Below are positions 38,019 through 50,582 of a stretch of 64,000 nucleotides of DNA, piece after piece (the first letter of the stretch is position 1; each line of letters opens with the position of its first letter). The notes below the pieces were generated by a model, which ran no database searches, was not told the DNA's origin, and was given only the letters and a program-made list of their open reading frames with translations. The position numbers were made by a program, and so were the translations under genes. The stretch is from Coturnix japonica (lineage: Eukaryota > Chordata > Aves > Galliformes > Phasianidae), in assembly GCF_001577835.2 (NCBI RefSeq), contig NC_029516.1:119950077-120014076 (forward strand), written 5' to 3'.

Positions 38019-38024
38019 AATAAA
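38019..38024 (+). terminator. Poly(A) signal of NMS
   Basis: AATAAA 112 bases after the NMS stop codon, followed within 25-40 bases by a T/GT-rich stretch (CTTCTTGTTGTCC). This makes a convincing end for a short 3' untranslated region. Confidence 0.75.
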
Positions 38025-38567
38025 TTTGCAATCGTGAATTCTTCTTGTTGTCCTTTTCTATTGTAGCAGGTACTAAACCTCATTGGGCTGTAGTGTAACA
38101 TTGTCTGGTTCTGACCTTATTCAAAATCATTTGAATAGAGATAATTTTCAAATACTTCCAATGGTGCATTTTATATTTATTGCATATTATTTAATTGGGT
38201 CATGTAGATAACTTTACTTTTTTGACAAATAAATAGTCTTTCCCGCCACTTAAGATACGTGCCATGATAAGAAATAAAAGTTATCATAGCTGTTTTAATG
38301 GGATAACTCTTATTTTGAATAATTAAAGGATTGAGTGGGATAAGCAATGAATCCAAAGCACTTTCAAAGAAGAGGAACACGTACTGCTGTCCACAGAAGT
38401 GCTGTAGAGTCAGATGATAACGTTTTTTTTCAGCCTTGCCTTGCTGGCTGTCATAAAGCACAAACGAGTCACTCGTGACAGATATCCTAAATATCTGCCC
38501 TTTTAATGAAATCATTAAAAAAAAAGTGACCCACAGCAATGGTCTCCTCAAGCTCTTTTTCACCTTA

Positions 38568-38890
38568 GACTCATAGAATCATTTGAGTAGGAAGAGACCT
38601 TTAAAGGTCATCTAGTTCAACACCCCTGCAATGAACAGGGACACCTACAGGCAGATAAAGGTGCTCAGTGCCCCATCCAGCCTGATCTTGGATGTCTCCA
38701 AGGATGAGACATCCACATCATCTCTGGGCAACTTGCTCCAGTGCTTTACTAACCTTATCATAAAAAACTCTTTCCTTACATCCAATCTAAATCTCTCATT
38801 TTAGTTTGAAACCATTTCCCCTAGTCCTGTTGCGAGAGGCCCTGCTAAAGCACATTCATTCCCTTCTTTCTTAGCCTGGCTTCCCCTCCT
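38568..38890 (-). mobile_element. CR1 LINE fragment, 3' end
   Basis: GACTCATAGAATCATTTGAG, AGAGACCTTTAAAGGTCATC, CTTCCTTACATCCAATCTAA, CCATTTCCCCTAGTCCTGTT. Lies between NMS and the H2A pair. Confidence 0.88.
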
Positions 38891-39079
38891 GGAGTACTCA
38901 CCCTTGGAACTGCAGCATGGCACCATCTCAGTTACTCTGGCACATGTGTCTGTGAATGGGATTTGGGAACTCCTCTGTCTTTGGAAACAAACTCTGAGAA
39001 ATTTATGGTAGGATTTTGGCCGGAAGATAAAGTGATGCTTTATTTGGCTACTGTTAAGATGTCATCTGGGTAAGCATGT

Positions 39080-39290
39080 CCAGTTGTGGCCCTCCACTCC
39101 AGGAAACTCATGGACAAGTGAGAGGGAGCTCATGGAGATCTCCCCAAACCTGCCGGGGGTGGAACACTTGACCTGTGAGGAGATGCAAAGACAGCTGGGC
39201 TGAGTCAGCCTGGAAAAGGGACGGCTTCAGGGTTGCCTAATGGTCAGGATGTTTGAAGAGAGGCTGCTAGGGGCAGAAACGGCCTCTTTG
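39080..39290 (+). mobile_element. Probable CR1 LINE, interior part
   Basis: AGTTGTGGCCCTCCACTCCA through GCCTGGAAAAGGGACGGCT to GATGTTTGAAGAGAGGCTG reads like the CR1 segment just after ORF2, strongly diverged and lacking a tail. Confidence 0.5.
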
Positions 39291-39899
39291 GACCTTAATG
39301 GCACACTGTTGCATCAGCAAATGGAGCTGGAAGCTGTTAGCTCATGAAAAGGCTACCAAAGGGATGCCAGCTTCTCTGGCTCCTGAAGCTTTAGGAGTCA
39401 GCTTGTGTGCACCCCAAGAGAAAGCTAAACCTGCTACAACTGGTGAGGATGCACTGTAGCGATACACATGAATACAAGGCAATGATACTCAAACAGTGTC
39501 CTGTTTCACATCAGAGGCCGAAGAGTGTTAACTCTTGCTCAGTTCTGCATGAGTACTGTACCACAACCCATGCTGTACTCTCACCATCAGCAGTGACTTC
39601 CTCCACACATAGCAGGCTTCCAGAATAACATCTGTTTGGGCCTTAAAACTGGCTAAATAAAAGTGGTAAATGCTCAGTAATTTGTAAGTAATTAGCTCAG
39701 ATTCCTCAGCCATGTTTCTCTAGCAACTGTGGCTCCTCTGTAAAAAACACAGGAGAGCTTTTGTTTGCCTCTTGGTGGAAACCTCTCCTCCCCAGAGCAA
39801 CTCAACTGTCACCTGTGGAACTGGAGTAAGGGCCATCCATGTGGACCAAAAGCTGACTTGGACCGTACATCACAAAAATCCTGGCTCTAAAATAACTGT

Positions 39900-39982
39900 A
39901 AACACCATTATGGTTGGATTAGATGATCTCAGTGGCCTTTTCCAACGTCAGTGATTCTATGATTGTTAATGATTTTATGATC
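39900..39982 (+). mobile_element. CR1 LINE tail
   Basis: GGTTGGATTAGATGATCTCA, GGCCTTTTCCAACGTCAGTG, then tail repeats ATTCTATGATTGTTAATG. May belong with the interior piece at 39080-39290. Confidence 0.8.
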
Positions 39983-42900
39983 CCTGGCCTGAAACTCTTT
40001 CTGAACATCCCACCGCAAAATCCACAGCAGAAATCTGTGATGGGTAACAGCAGAGTCTGGATGGGTAACAGCAACAATTAGAAGGACTGAAAAATTTATA
40101 TGGTAAAAAGAATGAAAGCTCAGTTCTTGATGTCAGCAAGAGAAGGGACAAATGAAAAGGGACGTGACAAGGTATATAAAGAGTGTGTTTAGAAGAGTAA
40201 ACCCAGCACTCATCCATCTTCTTGTAATGAAAAGGAACAACGGGGGAAATTCAATTACACCGAGAAGCAGTACATTTAAGCTGCAAAGGGGAATTGTTTT
40301 CTAACGCTTAATCAACTCCTGAAACTCGCTGCTGTAGCTCAGAGTGAGTGATTTGAGACAGCTCTGCCTGCTCTCAGGGAGGACATGCCGAGGACAGTAC
40401 AACTTCATGCCATATAATTTACCTTGAGAATTTAGGCTGGCCCAGGACCTCCTGTGTTAAAAGCCTGAGCTGCTGGGGCTTGGAAGCAGCTGTCTAACTT
40501 CTGCACTGTATGTTGGAGGTCAAATGCACCATGCAGGTGTTTCCCATAGCTGTGGGTCAGACAGGACTCACATGTATCAGCTCCTTCTGCTAGCAAAGGC
40601 ACTACCCCATTAGCATGGAACAAACAATTTGCTGAACCCAGGCTGCAAATAAGTTGTGATGGAATTGATGCAACAAATAGTATTTATTTCTATCTGAAGC
40701 TTCTTTGCTATGATGTGGAGTGAATAAGGAGTTGTAAAGACTGGCACACGAGATGTCACACTACTTGTGTGGAGGCTTACAGTGTACCATTGGAGGAGGA
40801 AGAGGGAGAGGTGACAGAGGAGGGACCAGCTGAAAGGAAAGAAAAACATAAAGGGAAGTTAGAGCCCTGAATGAAGTGGGGTTGGTTGCATGTGGGGGAT
40901 GATAAAATGCTTCATTTTAAGGCTATTGCTCCTGGCAGTATCTGCATGTGTATGGATGCTGCAGGGACTGTAAGCTTAAAATGAAGAAGTAAATGAAGAA
41001 GGGTTGAGGTTATGTTTGACAATCAGAAGAACAAAGCACTGGTTGACAGGTAGAGTTATCTTTTCTTGGTCATGTAAGTTCTCCATGTGGACTGAAACCT
41101 GTCTTGGACAATACGTCACAAAAGTCCCAGCTCTGAAATAATTGTGAGCTCTATTTTCTCTCCTCAGTGTTTTGTCCTGGTGCAATGTTTGTTGCTGCCT
41201 GTGTTTCATTTAATGAAAGATTAGTGTTTTATCTTGTGCCACCAGCAACTGTGATGAGTGGCACCTCACTCCCTGAGCTGCATGTACCTGGCCTGGGAAG
41301 GCCACTGCCTTTGCTTCTGGGATGCTTGTAAAGAGCAAGAGAAGACATCTCAGTGTGGAAAGGGAAGCAAAGTCAGGCTGCACACTGGAGTCCTTTGAAA
41401 ACACATTGACAGGGTTCAGATAAATGACAGTGAGGACAAATGAAAGGCCAGTGAGATAACTTTCATACATGTGTGACAGGAAATATTATATAGGAACTAT
41501 GAACCCACCAGCTTGTTTCCTCTTCATAGTCCTCAACAGATAATGAGACAGAAGCAGCTGCAGAAACTACAGATCTATCTGCTACAGATATCAAGGCATT
41601 CACTTGATTTAGCCAGTTCTGCAAAAGCCATGCAGCTTCTTGATAGGCTGGCCAAAAACTGCCTGAACTCTGCTCAACTTTACTGTTTGTAAGTTGTATG
41701 TGTGTTTGTTACTGTATGTGAGGCCATCGACTGAACACCTGCTACAAGACGGATGTGTTTGTTCTTCTAAACTCAGCAACAAAATGTTTATTTATTTGCT
41801 GGGATATTGGAATCAAGCAGTGGCAGCAGAATCTGTGCTGGCAGCTGAGATGGATGCTTGCGCAGGATGGCTCTGAAGGCTCGCCTTGCTTGTCTGCTCC
41901 AGGCAACTCACACATTGCAATTGCCAGTCTCTACCTTATTAAACAGAGTGAAAACCTGTGTTTGACAGGGCTTCACTGCATAAATTGTCTTAATCCATAC
42001 ATCTATCACCCTGATAGATTTCTCCACCGAACAACTAGAAGCAGCTGTCTTTTCCTCCAGACTTTTGTCACAGTGAAGGAACAAAAATAGGACTGGTCTC
42101 ATAACTAGTTACGGTTCAGCACCTGCAGAACTGACATTTCTCTAGGGAAAAGAACCTTATACACCAAACACCAATTATCTATTACCCTTAAACATACTGA
42201 GAGATCAACGGGGGAAGTCTGAATGAGAACATATGATACTGCTTAGTATTGTACTGTTGGGATTGAGCAGCAGAGGGCAACACTGATATCGAGTTTGGGA
42301 TGCTAAAATCAGAGGCGCGCCAGAACCCACTCAGGTCTCCGTGAGTATCAGTGACACATTACTGCCATGCTGTGGCCATGGGTGCACGGTGCTTATTTTG
42401 ATTCTAACCTGAGTAACAAACGTGTTTAGGTTTTGTGCATCCCTTACAGTCGCCTGGACAAAGCTGACTGAGGCCTAACAACGTAGCAGACCTACAACAC
42501 AAACCTTAGTGCAGAATGAGCTGCAAGCATTCTACAAAATCAGTACATCCATCAGCAAGATCATTCCTCAGGACAGGAAGCAGAAGAAGGGTTGTTGTTT
42601 TTTTCCAGGCATCATTTCCATGTTTCCATCTGTCCACAGCTTCATTGAATTGTGGAGTACCATGTAGACACATTTTCTAATGGGAGTTATTGAAAACATC
42701 AATTTTCCTTGACAGACGATTGCACCATTCCACAATTGAGTTAGGAAAGTAACACTACATCAAGATAAACATGTTTTTCAGCACCGGTAACGAGAGCTGC
42801 CACAGGAGCTGTGTTCTGAAATCTGTCATTGCTTTGCTTTGTAGCTAAGTCACGTACCAGCTTCAGCTACAGGTGACTAGACAGACATAAGCTGAAATCC

Positions 42901-43767
42901 GTAGCATGGGATAAAAGCAACTGGCCATGTGTGAAACCACGGTGCAATTAGTAGATGTATAACTTGCCAGTCTCGAAGTTTTATTATGATACCCTGTTCT
43001 ATTCTAAAGAAATAGCTCTAAAATCATCAAGAGTATCTGTTAATGAACCAATCTGAAACCCAGACCATCCAAATACTGATTATCGAGACACGTGTCTGAA
43101 TTTGTTCCCATCTGCTACATCTGGAATGAAAAATTCCATTGTAATGAACTAGAAATATTTGCTCATAGTTTACCTTACAATGAAGAAAAACTTAGGCCTA
43201 CATCAAAATTTATCCTTAAATAATAGCTCTAATCATTTTATGATAATGCCTCACTATTTATCAGTATGATTAGTGCTCCTCCAGTAAATATCCAAGTACT
43301 CTTCAGAGTATGTTTAGCCAGGACCCAGTTCTGCATTCATCCCATTAAGACTGCTAACATTCCTCATGAAAATACCTCTGTTCTTGTTCCATCTGAAGGC
43401 TTCTAATTATCTATCATTTCAACGCTGGTGTGCTATAGGGCAGCAATGAAGTATCATAACTGCATTTGTTTCCTTTTCTGCAACAGACATTTGATTTGTT
43501 GATGGCTCCCACCATGGCTGGCGCTGAACTCCATGAACTACATTCACTTTAAAAAGCAGCATGGAAGGAAGAATACATCTAGAAAGTATCAGTGGACCTG
43601 TTGAGTAGATAATGGGACAACAGAAGTGCTCAGCCAGAGATAGGCCACAATCCAAAGCACAAACAGGTTTACTCCCACATAGGAAAAGATGAACACCTTG
43701 CAGTTAGCAGAAGAATCAAGTACGTACAACATCCTGAAGGAAGAAGTTCCCAGACACTAAATAACTA

Positions 43768-43948
43768 GGCTCTCCAGGGAGGTGGTTGAATCGCCATCCC
43801 TGGATGTGTTTAAGAGCCATTTGGATGTGGTGCTCAGAGATACAATTTAGCAGAGGGTTGTTAAAGTTAGGGTACTATGGTTAGGCTGCGGTTGGACTTG
43901 ATGATCTTCAAGGTCTTTTCCAACCTGGGTAATTCTATGATTCTCTGA
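43768..43948 (+). mobile_element. CR1 LINE fragment, 3' end
   Basis: CTCCAGGGAGGTGGTTGAAT, ATCCCTGGATGTGTTTAAGA, ATGATCTTCAAGGTCTTTTC, tail ATTCTATGATTCTCTG. Confidence 0.9.
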
Positions 43949-45923
43949 ATAAACCCACTGAGGAAAGCTTCCTGGATGTTCATTGCTTTGTGTCATTAAC
44001 TCCAACTTCACCAGTGCCCTGGATTCAGTGCACGCTGCAGCAAGAAAAAGACAAGTTTCTTCTCTGACCTAGATGGAGGACAGCTATTCTCAGGATATTA
44101 ATGTGCACTTGCATTCTGTATTATATGAGGTAGGCCTATTGACTGTTGTTTTATCACTATGAAGCACTGACATCTAGCTGTGTACTGACAGGCTGATATC
44201 ACACTTGGACTGAACATCAGGGGGATCAAAAAAAATAAAAGCAAGGAAGCATCAGTGTCCCCAGTGAAGTACACACCATTAAGTCATGAAGTTGAACTCA
44301 CTTTTTCTGTTGCTGTACTGGCTCTGCACAGTGTCTTCAGCAATTATGTGTTCTCAGCAAGAGGATAGAGCCCTAGATTCAAACATCGGGTGCAAAGGCA
44401 GGTACTGGGATAATACAGAACCTGTGTAGGCTGTTAGGAACAGAGCTGCAATATCTAATGCCTTGGGCTGCAACCAGTCTGAAAGAAAGTGTAACAGCCA
44501 AACTACACCTTAGGCAACTTCATAAACACCTCCTGGGTCAGAGCTATGCATAGAAAGATGCAGAGAGAGTGCATGTTTTACTGGTTCACCAATTACACAT
44601 TTCTAAGCATCTGGACAATTCCTCTACCCAGCTGCAGGCAACCCTTTACACAAGCCTGGGACAATGGAAACTGTTGCTATTAACATCTCCCTTTTTCTAT
44701 AGGATATGCCAATAGACATGGGGGGGTGCTGCTGAAATCATTGTTTACAACTCAGCTCATGTACCTGGCACGATGCAGTTTCACTCCAGAAAGAAACCTC
44801 TGAAATTCCCATGGTTTTTCATTATGAAGGCATCAGAGGCAACCTCTGCCTAAGAAACTCTTGTCATCATTCCAAGCTTTCTCCAACCCCCATGCAAACT
44901 CAAGTTACGGCAGCTCCGGCACGCATGGTAATAGCTTACCAGACTGACATGAGTTTTGCTTTTTAGGCTAAAAAGAATAAATCTCAGGGGAGGAAAAAAA
45001 TAAAAAGCACAAACCAGAAGGAAAAGGGTTTAACACACATGATACCAGCAGCAGATGTAATGAGCAGCTGTGTTGACACAGCAAAGGGAGCAGCACAGCA
45101 CGGAAGAAGCTGCACAAGCCCCCGCTGCTGCTGGAGCACCACACAGGGGCAGCATCTTGGATGGGCCAGGAGCCAGCACAGCATGAAACGTAACCACCAG
45201 CCTGATGAGGGAATGGAAGAAGTGTTTTTCTTCAAATACAGCTTGTCTGTCAGTGTTGACTGAAACTGCTGTAGGAAGATATCTTGCAGCCCCCTAGGGA
45301 GCTGCTGTTGCTTTTCAAGGCAGAGGGTTCAGTTTATGACGCAGGTTGGCACTTAAGCATTATTTCACCCTCTAGGTTTCAAGCCAAAGTTGGCCATGCT
45401 TATGCAGATGCAATGACTGATCTTAAGGCTACCCTCAAAACAATCATCTAATACCTAAGCTAGAAAACCACTCACCTCCAGGGCTCCTAGCAGCCAGTGA
45501 TACTGGGACTGACTGGATACTCCCCCAATTTGACTTTTCACAGCTTTGTCTCTAGAAGGTATTTGTAGTTTACAGGCATACTACAGGTTTAACACACTGA
45601 AAGACTCCCCCAGTTGCAGTTTTACATGCAGTGCCTGGTTCCAGGCTTCTCACCCTCCATTTAAACCCCCTAGACAGTCTGTACAGAGAATATACCCATC
45701 TGCACAGGTCAAACACAGGGAACAGTCTCCCAGACACTGAGCTGGTAGGGCCCATCCAGAAGTAGTTATCTTAGTAACATTTTTGTCTGAATGGATTACT
45801 ATATCTGAACCTGGTGGACAGCAGGGCCACTAACCCAATAGTACTCAAGCAGCCTTCCCAACTACATAGATGCAGAACACAATCTTTAAAAGCTGTTGGA
45901 AACAGTCATTTTCTGGATTGCAT

Positions 45924-45929
45924 TTTATT
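45924..45929 (-). terminator. Weak candidate poly(A) signal of H2A copy 1
   Basis: AATAAA on the minus strand, nearly 600 bases past the stop codon of copy 1. It is the nearest standard hexamer I found on that strand; a variant signal nearer the gene is possible. Confidence 0.3.
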
Positions 45930-46522
45930 GTATAAGTTTGGTTGATTTGATAGAACAAGCCTCAAAGAAACTAAGGAGGGCCTTATTAGAATCATGCTTA
46001 AAACAACTTTTTATATCCTTAAGGCTCAGTTGCTGTCAACATTTATACACTATCTACAGAAGACTCCTCAGGTGGCACTCTGCGAACGCAGAAGCTGAAG
46101 GAACAATATCAAATAATCCTCAGCCCAATGTGTATGTGGTGATGCTAAAGTTACAGCACAACCCTATTTCAGCATTCCAATATTGGGTAATACATCAGCT
46201 TTACCATGAGCAAGCCTAGATGAAGTTCCTCAGGTGCTGCTTTAAAGACAACAGGTAGTTGAAAGAAAACGATCTGTTTGATGCAGCAAATCCTTCATTG
46301 AAAGGCACAAGGTCAAGTCCTTTGTGCAGTTATTCATAAAAGCAGTCTGACTTCTTTCTTCTGAAGAATGCTGACAGAGAAACTTATGCACCTCCCAGAC
46401 ACCCACCTAGATATGCATACAAATATAGACTAAAAAAGCCTGAACACCAACTATGCAGAGCACTGGGCTGGGGAAAAGCAGCCAGCAATAGCAACAACAC
46501 AAGCCCAGGTGTGTGGCAGAAG

Positions 46523-46936
46523 CTAGAACTCCTGCGAATGGCCATTTTTGTGGGGTGGCTTAAGTGTCACTGTTCTCTTAGGAAGAAGCTGAGGAAGGAT
46601 ATTGGGCATAACCCCTCCTTGAGCGATGGTCACACAGGAGAAGAGCTTGTTCAGCTCATCATCGTTTCTCACAGCCAGCTGGATGTGTCGGGGCAGGATC
46701 CTGGCCTTCTTGTTGTCCCGTGCAGCATTCCCTGCCAGCTCCAGGATCTCTGCAGTCAGGTATTCCAGCACTGCAGCCATGTAGACTGCAGAACCAGGGC
46801 TGATCCTTTCAGCATAGTGGCCTCTCCTGAGGAACCTGTAGACTCGACTCACAGGAAACTGCAGACCAGCCAGGACTGACTTCGTTTTCTTTGATGCAAG
46901 AAGAAGCTTTGTGTTGTCCTTTTCCTGTGCGGACAT
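46523..46936 (-). CDS. Histone H2A variant with C-terminal SQEF (H2A.X-like), copy 1
   Basis: Nucleosomal H2A protein of 137 codons with an intact histone fold: AGLQFPV at 23-29, YAERISPG at 41-48, the hallmark [10 protein letters not shown] at 68-77, and AQGGV at 105-109. The acidic-patch residues Glu58, Glu63, Glu66, Asp92, Asp93 and Glu94 are kept. The N-terminal tail is unusual: it starts SAQEKDNTK instead of SGRGK. The L1 region ([17 protein letters not shown]) differs from canonical RKGNYAERVGAGAPVYL, and the usual Lys118-Lys119 pair reads Lys120-Arg121. The protein ends SQEF (134-137), the SQE-hydrophobic tail of H2A.X that PI3K-like kinases phosphorylate. The ATG lies one base after a splice acceptor (TGACACTAG), so the 5' leader is spliced. 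No replication-type histone stem-loop is seen after the stop. The H2A family call is certain; the variant class is inferred from the tail. Confidence 0.9.
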   Translation of the reverse strand: MSAQEKDNTKLLLASKKTKSVLAGLQFPVSRVYRFLRRGHYAERISPGSAVYMAAVLEYLTAEILELAGNAARDNKKARILPRHIQLAVRNDDELNKLFSCVTIAQGGVMPNILPQLLPKRTVTLKPPHKNGHSQEF

Positions 46937-47923
46937 TCTAGTGTCAACCTAGTGTAAGAAACAGAAGAATTAGCAATAAGGAAAAACAAAAACAATTGAG
47001 GTCAGCTTTCTGCTGGGCTCCTAAACTTCTCAAGAAAGAGAAGTGGAACATGGGAGCAAGGTTTTCTGATCAAGTATCAGAGGAGCACTGCTGTTAAGGA
47101 AAAAGGTTAAGCAAACAAGGCTTCCAGATGCCACAAGCGTTCAGAAAGCCTGCAGGGAATCTTCACTGAACTTACCCCTAGCAGGAACATAAACAGCTTC
47201 CGTAACCATGTCCTCCAAGCAAACAGAGCTAAAAATTTATATGTTTTTCCTGATGTAACGACAGAAAAATAAACAAAAAATATCCCCTTCATCTGCTGGA
47301 AACCACTTCAAACACAGCTTATCTTCTAAAGGTGAGGGGACCTATTGCTGCAAAGTAGCTACAAACAAAAAACAAGACTTACAAGAAAGAGAAGCTATTT
47401 CCACACTGGAGACTTAAATTGTTTTACTCGACATATTGCAACAGATCACTACAAATACTTGAGTGCCATCTACCTGTATAGTATTTCTCCCATTACAAGA
47501 AGCCTCCTTTACTTATTACTGATGAAGTTGGTATTGAATAGCACCAGCCCCTCTTTGATTTGTAACAGAAAATAGAAAGCAAATATAGGAGAATTCTGTA
47601 TTGCTTTCAAGTTTTGATTGTAAGCTGTTTTGAAATAAGGAACTTCCCTCAGATTTGAGGATCAAATTTGAGGATCAATCAAATACTACGTTAAAGCAAC
47701 TTGAAATATAATAAAAGTAAAGCTCTTACAGGTTTCTGAGGACCCTAGAAAAAGTGAGCTTTAGAAGTAGCCAAGATAAACAAATAAAGATGAAAATTCA
47801 CCTTAAACAACAGCCTTATACAAACAAACATTATAAAAGCCACTATCTCATGCAATTGTGACTTTTACTCATCCAACTCATATCCAACACAAAGAAGCAC
47901 ACCCTTAAAGAAAAAGCCCTCAC

Positions 47924-47975
47924 CTATACAAGTTGCTTTAGCCCTTCTCTCCAGGAAGACCAGACCAAAACAAAC
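47924..47975 (-). other. Probable untranslated first exon of H2A copy 1
   Basis: On the minus strand a donor (TATAG then GTGAGG) at 47924 lies about 75 bases below a TATA-like element. It would pair with the acceptor at 46937, just before the H2A ATG, giving an intron of about 1 kb. The exon start is estimated from the TATA distance. A second candidate donor (GGG then GTAAGT) near 47173 could be an alternative exon. Confidence 0.45.
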
Positions 47976-48000
47976 CACACTTTCTCCCCACAGCTGCCCC

Positions 48001-48117
48001 TTTTTAAGCTCCATACTGGCAGCCATATCATTAGCAGCTCTTGCTTCATTTAATGCCACCTGAGTGAGTGAAGATTCAGCCTCTCAGAATGAGGAGCAAT
48101 GAAAGTCACAACACTTG
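48001..48117 (-). promoter_or_regulatory. Candidate promoter of H2A copy 1: TATA-like element and two E-boxes
   Basis: Minus-strand TTAAAAAG at 48001-48008 with E-boxes CAGGTG (48057-48062) and CAAGTG (48112-48117) upstream. No CpG island is present. The same element order occurs upstream of H2A copy 2, which supports the call. Confidence 0.45.
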
Positions 48118-49202
48118 AGCAACATGGCGCAGTTCTAAAGAGCAGGTGAATTTGGTACTCTTCCTTGAAAAGCTGCCTTGCACTTTGTCAGCTGATTTTC
48201 TCCTCTGAAAACACATGTTATTTACTGCCTCAAAGAAGGGTAATACCTCTGACTGGCAATTCATTTGTTACAGCTGGAAGGGGGGCACATTACACCCTGC
48301 TGCAGTCATCAAGAATTCAACCCAGTAGTCTATACCGTGGTTGGTTTTGCTGCCAGCAGTGGTCAAACTGCTTTATGAGCCCACTGCAGAGCCTGGGAAA
48401 GGCTCAGAACTTCTGGTTGCCTCCGCTGTATGGCTTGTCCCCCTCAGTCACATAGTTAATTTTATCTTCCAAAGTCATGCTGTGCTGTGTTACAAGGTTT
48501 TATATGTTCTTGCAAGGATTGATTGTGTGATGACAGATGAATACTGAAGGGTTGAGCCTTGGCCCAAAAGAAACTTTCGCCAGCAGCTGAACTAGGAGGC
48601 AACCATCCCCTGACATCCAAAGGGGGTGAGTTTTCAGCTCACTCTGCAGTCCAGTTAACAAATGAATTAAACTATTAGCTAGAAGAAAACAGATGAGGCT
48701 GTTCTCAATCAAAATACTGAAAATAATAGACCTTGGAATTCACCACAGACTCAGTTTTTGGGGATAGGACCTTTCTTCTCCACCAGCTCTTTCATCGTAC
48801 AGAAAATGTCAAGTAAAGGCCTTTCTAGTAGCTGCATGAACACTGGATGTGCCTTCGAGGGTCTGTTTGGTGTGTTGCAGAGCAGAACCATAGGAATAGT
48901 TTTCATCCTGGAGCAGCTCTGAAATATAGCTCCCTTGATTAGCAAAGGGCCATATAACTATAACTGCCATGCTGCAAACTGCATGAAATGAGTATCTTGA
49001 TTGAATCTTCCCTCGTTACTGCAAGTTGTAGATTTTTGCTTCACTGAAAGAAATAATCCTTTCCATCATGGCTTTATATGGTCAAATAGTGGGATTAATT
49101 TGATTTTCACACGTTTATTTCTTATATATATCCTTTAAAACATTTCTTTCTGCAGTTAACAGCACAAGGATGAAGTTGTATGTAGGACAAGAGGGACTAG
49201 AA
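48118..49202. other. Intergenic DNA between the two H2A genes
   Basis: No gene or clear repeat was recognised here. The CR1 copy at 49203 and about 1 kb of anonymous DNA (49445-50466) then follow before the poly(A) signal of H2A copy 2. Confidence 0.5.
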
Positions 49203-49444
49203 GAAAAGCCTTAAGTTGTGCTAGGGGACATTCAGGCTGGATACTGGGAAGGACAGCTTCTTCAAATGAATGGTGAGGCAGTGGCACAGGCTGCCCAGGG
49301 AAGTGGTAGAATCATCGTCTCTGGAGGTGTTTGAGAATGTGTGGATGTGGCACTGAGGGACATAGTGGGTAATATTGGTGATAGGAGAACACTTGGGCTA
49401 AATGATTTTAGAGGGCTTTTCCAACCTTAATTATTCTATGATAC
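49203..49444 (+). mobile_element. CR1 LINE fragment between the two H2A genes
   Basis: GGGACATTCAGGCTGGATAC, CAGTGGCACAGGCTGCCCAG, TGGATGTGGCACTGAGGGAC, tail TTATTCTATGATAC. It lies 1.1 kb past the stop codon of H2A copy 2. Confidence 0.88.
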
Positions 49445-50466
49445 AATATATCATTACACACAAAGCTATGGGTCTACTTCCAGGTGTTTTTACATCTCTT
49501 TACTCCAACATCCCCCACTTTCTCACTCCAGCCAAAACCTCATCAAACTGATCTTTGCAAACAGGCTGATACAACACCTTCAATTGCCCACTACTGTGAA
49601 AAACTCAAGATGTTCACTTTGCTCAGGTATCCTTCTCCTTTTGCACTCCTACTCAAGTGCAGCTTTGAGCTATTTACCTTGTGAATCACTACAGCTCCAA
49701 AGTCCCTCAAGATTGTAAAGGCTGACCTGTAGGTTCTGACATACTCATGCTTTGAGGGCACCCAGGTCAAATTCAACATGACAGGCATATCTCTTAGAAA
49801 ACAGGTTTTCACTCTGCTTGTAGTTTAGTAAGATGGTCCTAACCAGCTCTTCTCTGTGAGATGCTGTGAAGTCTGTGAGGCAGTACCTCAAAGGCAGACT
49901 GATCCCACTACACTTGCGCCAGATCCCATTTTCCCACTCAATAGCAAATCTCAACATCCACTACAAACAGAGAGAAAAGCCTAGGAACCTTCTCAATGGA
50001 AAGCTTTCACTTCCAATGAGTTGGTTAGCAAAGGCCTGGGAGTTTCTTTAGTTATTCCACACCAATAGAAAGAAGCAAGAAAATCACCTCCACCAACAGC
50101 ACAAGGTTTAAGTATGCCCCCTGTAGTCAGTATGACAAGGAGAAGAGAGTAGTTTAGTCTCCTGCAAGAGATAGCTCATTGCAGCTCCCCAAACAGTAAG
50201 GTGTTAAAGCAAAGGGTAATCAATTCCTAATGCAGAATTAACCTGCAAGGTGCTGAACTAACTGAGTTCATGATAAGCATTCACACGAACATGTCTTGAT
50301 TCCTCTGCCTGCTCTACAACCTTTACCTGGAAACATATTATAGAAGTAAACAAGCAGATTTAAGAAGTTATGTGGGTGGAATGCTAGATTAAGAAAACGA
50401 CAAGGCAATCACATCTCTGTGGAAATGAAGCTGTGGAAAGGAGAACAGAGTTGCTTTCCAGGAACT

Positions 50467-50472
50467 TTTATT
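50467..50472 (-). terminator. Poly(A) signal of H2A copy 2
   Basis: AATAAA on the minus strand 110 bases after the stop codon. With the spliced leader this points to a polyadenylated, replication-independent histone mRNA. Confidence 0.6.
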
Positions 50473-50582
50473 ACAATCTTTAAAAGTACATTATAAAAAC
50501 AGTGGAAAAAACTACAAAGAATTAAACAAATTAGAGCTGAGTCCCATTATAAGTGCATAGATCAGACCAGAAAAAGCAAGTT

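Larger units (their letters stand above)
38040..45900. other. Intergenic DNA between NMS and the H2A pair
   Basis: Contains CR1 copies and no recognised gene. An unrecognised minus-strand frame of 128 codons (38177-38563) lies against the CR1 at 38568 and has no splice or domain support. Other frames are under 115 codons. Confidence 0.55.

Noticed and set aside
38177-38563. Minus-strand 128-codon frame next to a CR1 copy
   Set aside because: No recognised domain, no splice or promoter context, AT-rich random-looking translation.
46511-46879. Plus-strand 122-codon frame, with a near-identical 127-codon frame at 50553-50936
   Set aside because: Both are antisense shadows of the two H2A coding exons. 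Their similarity to each other simply follows from the H2A duplication.
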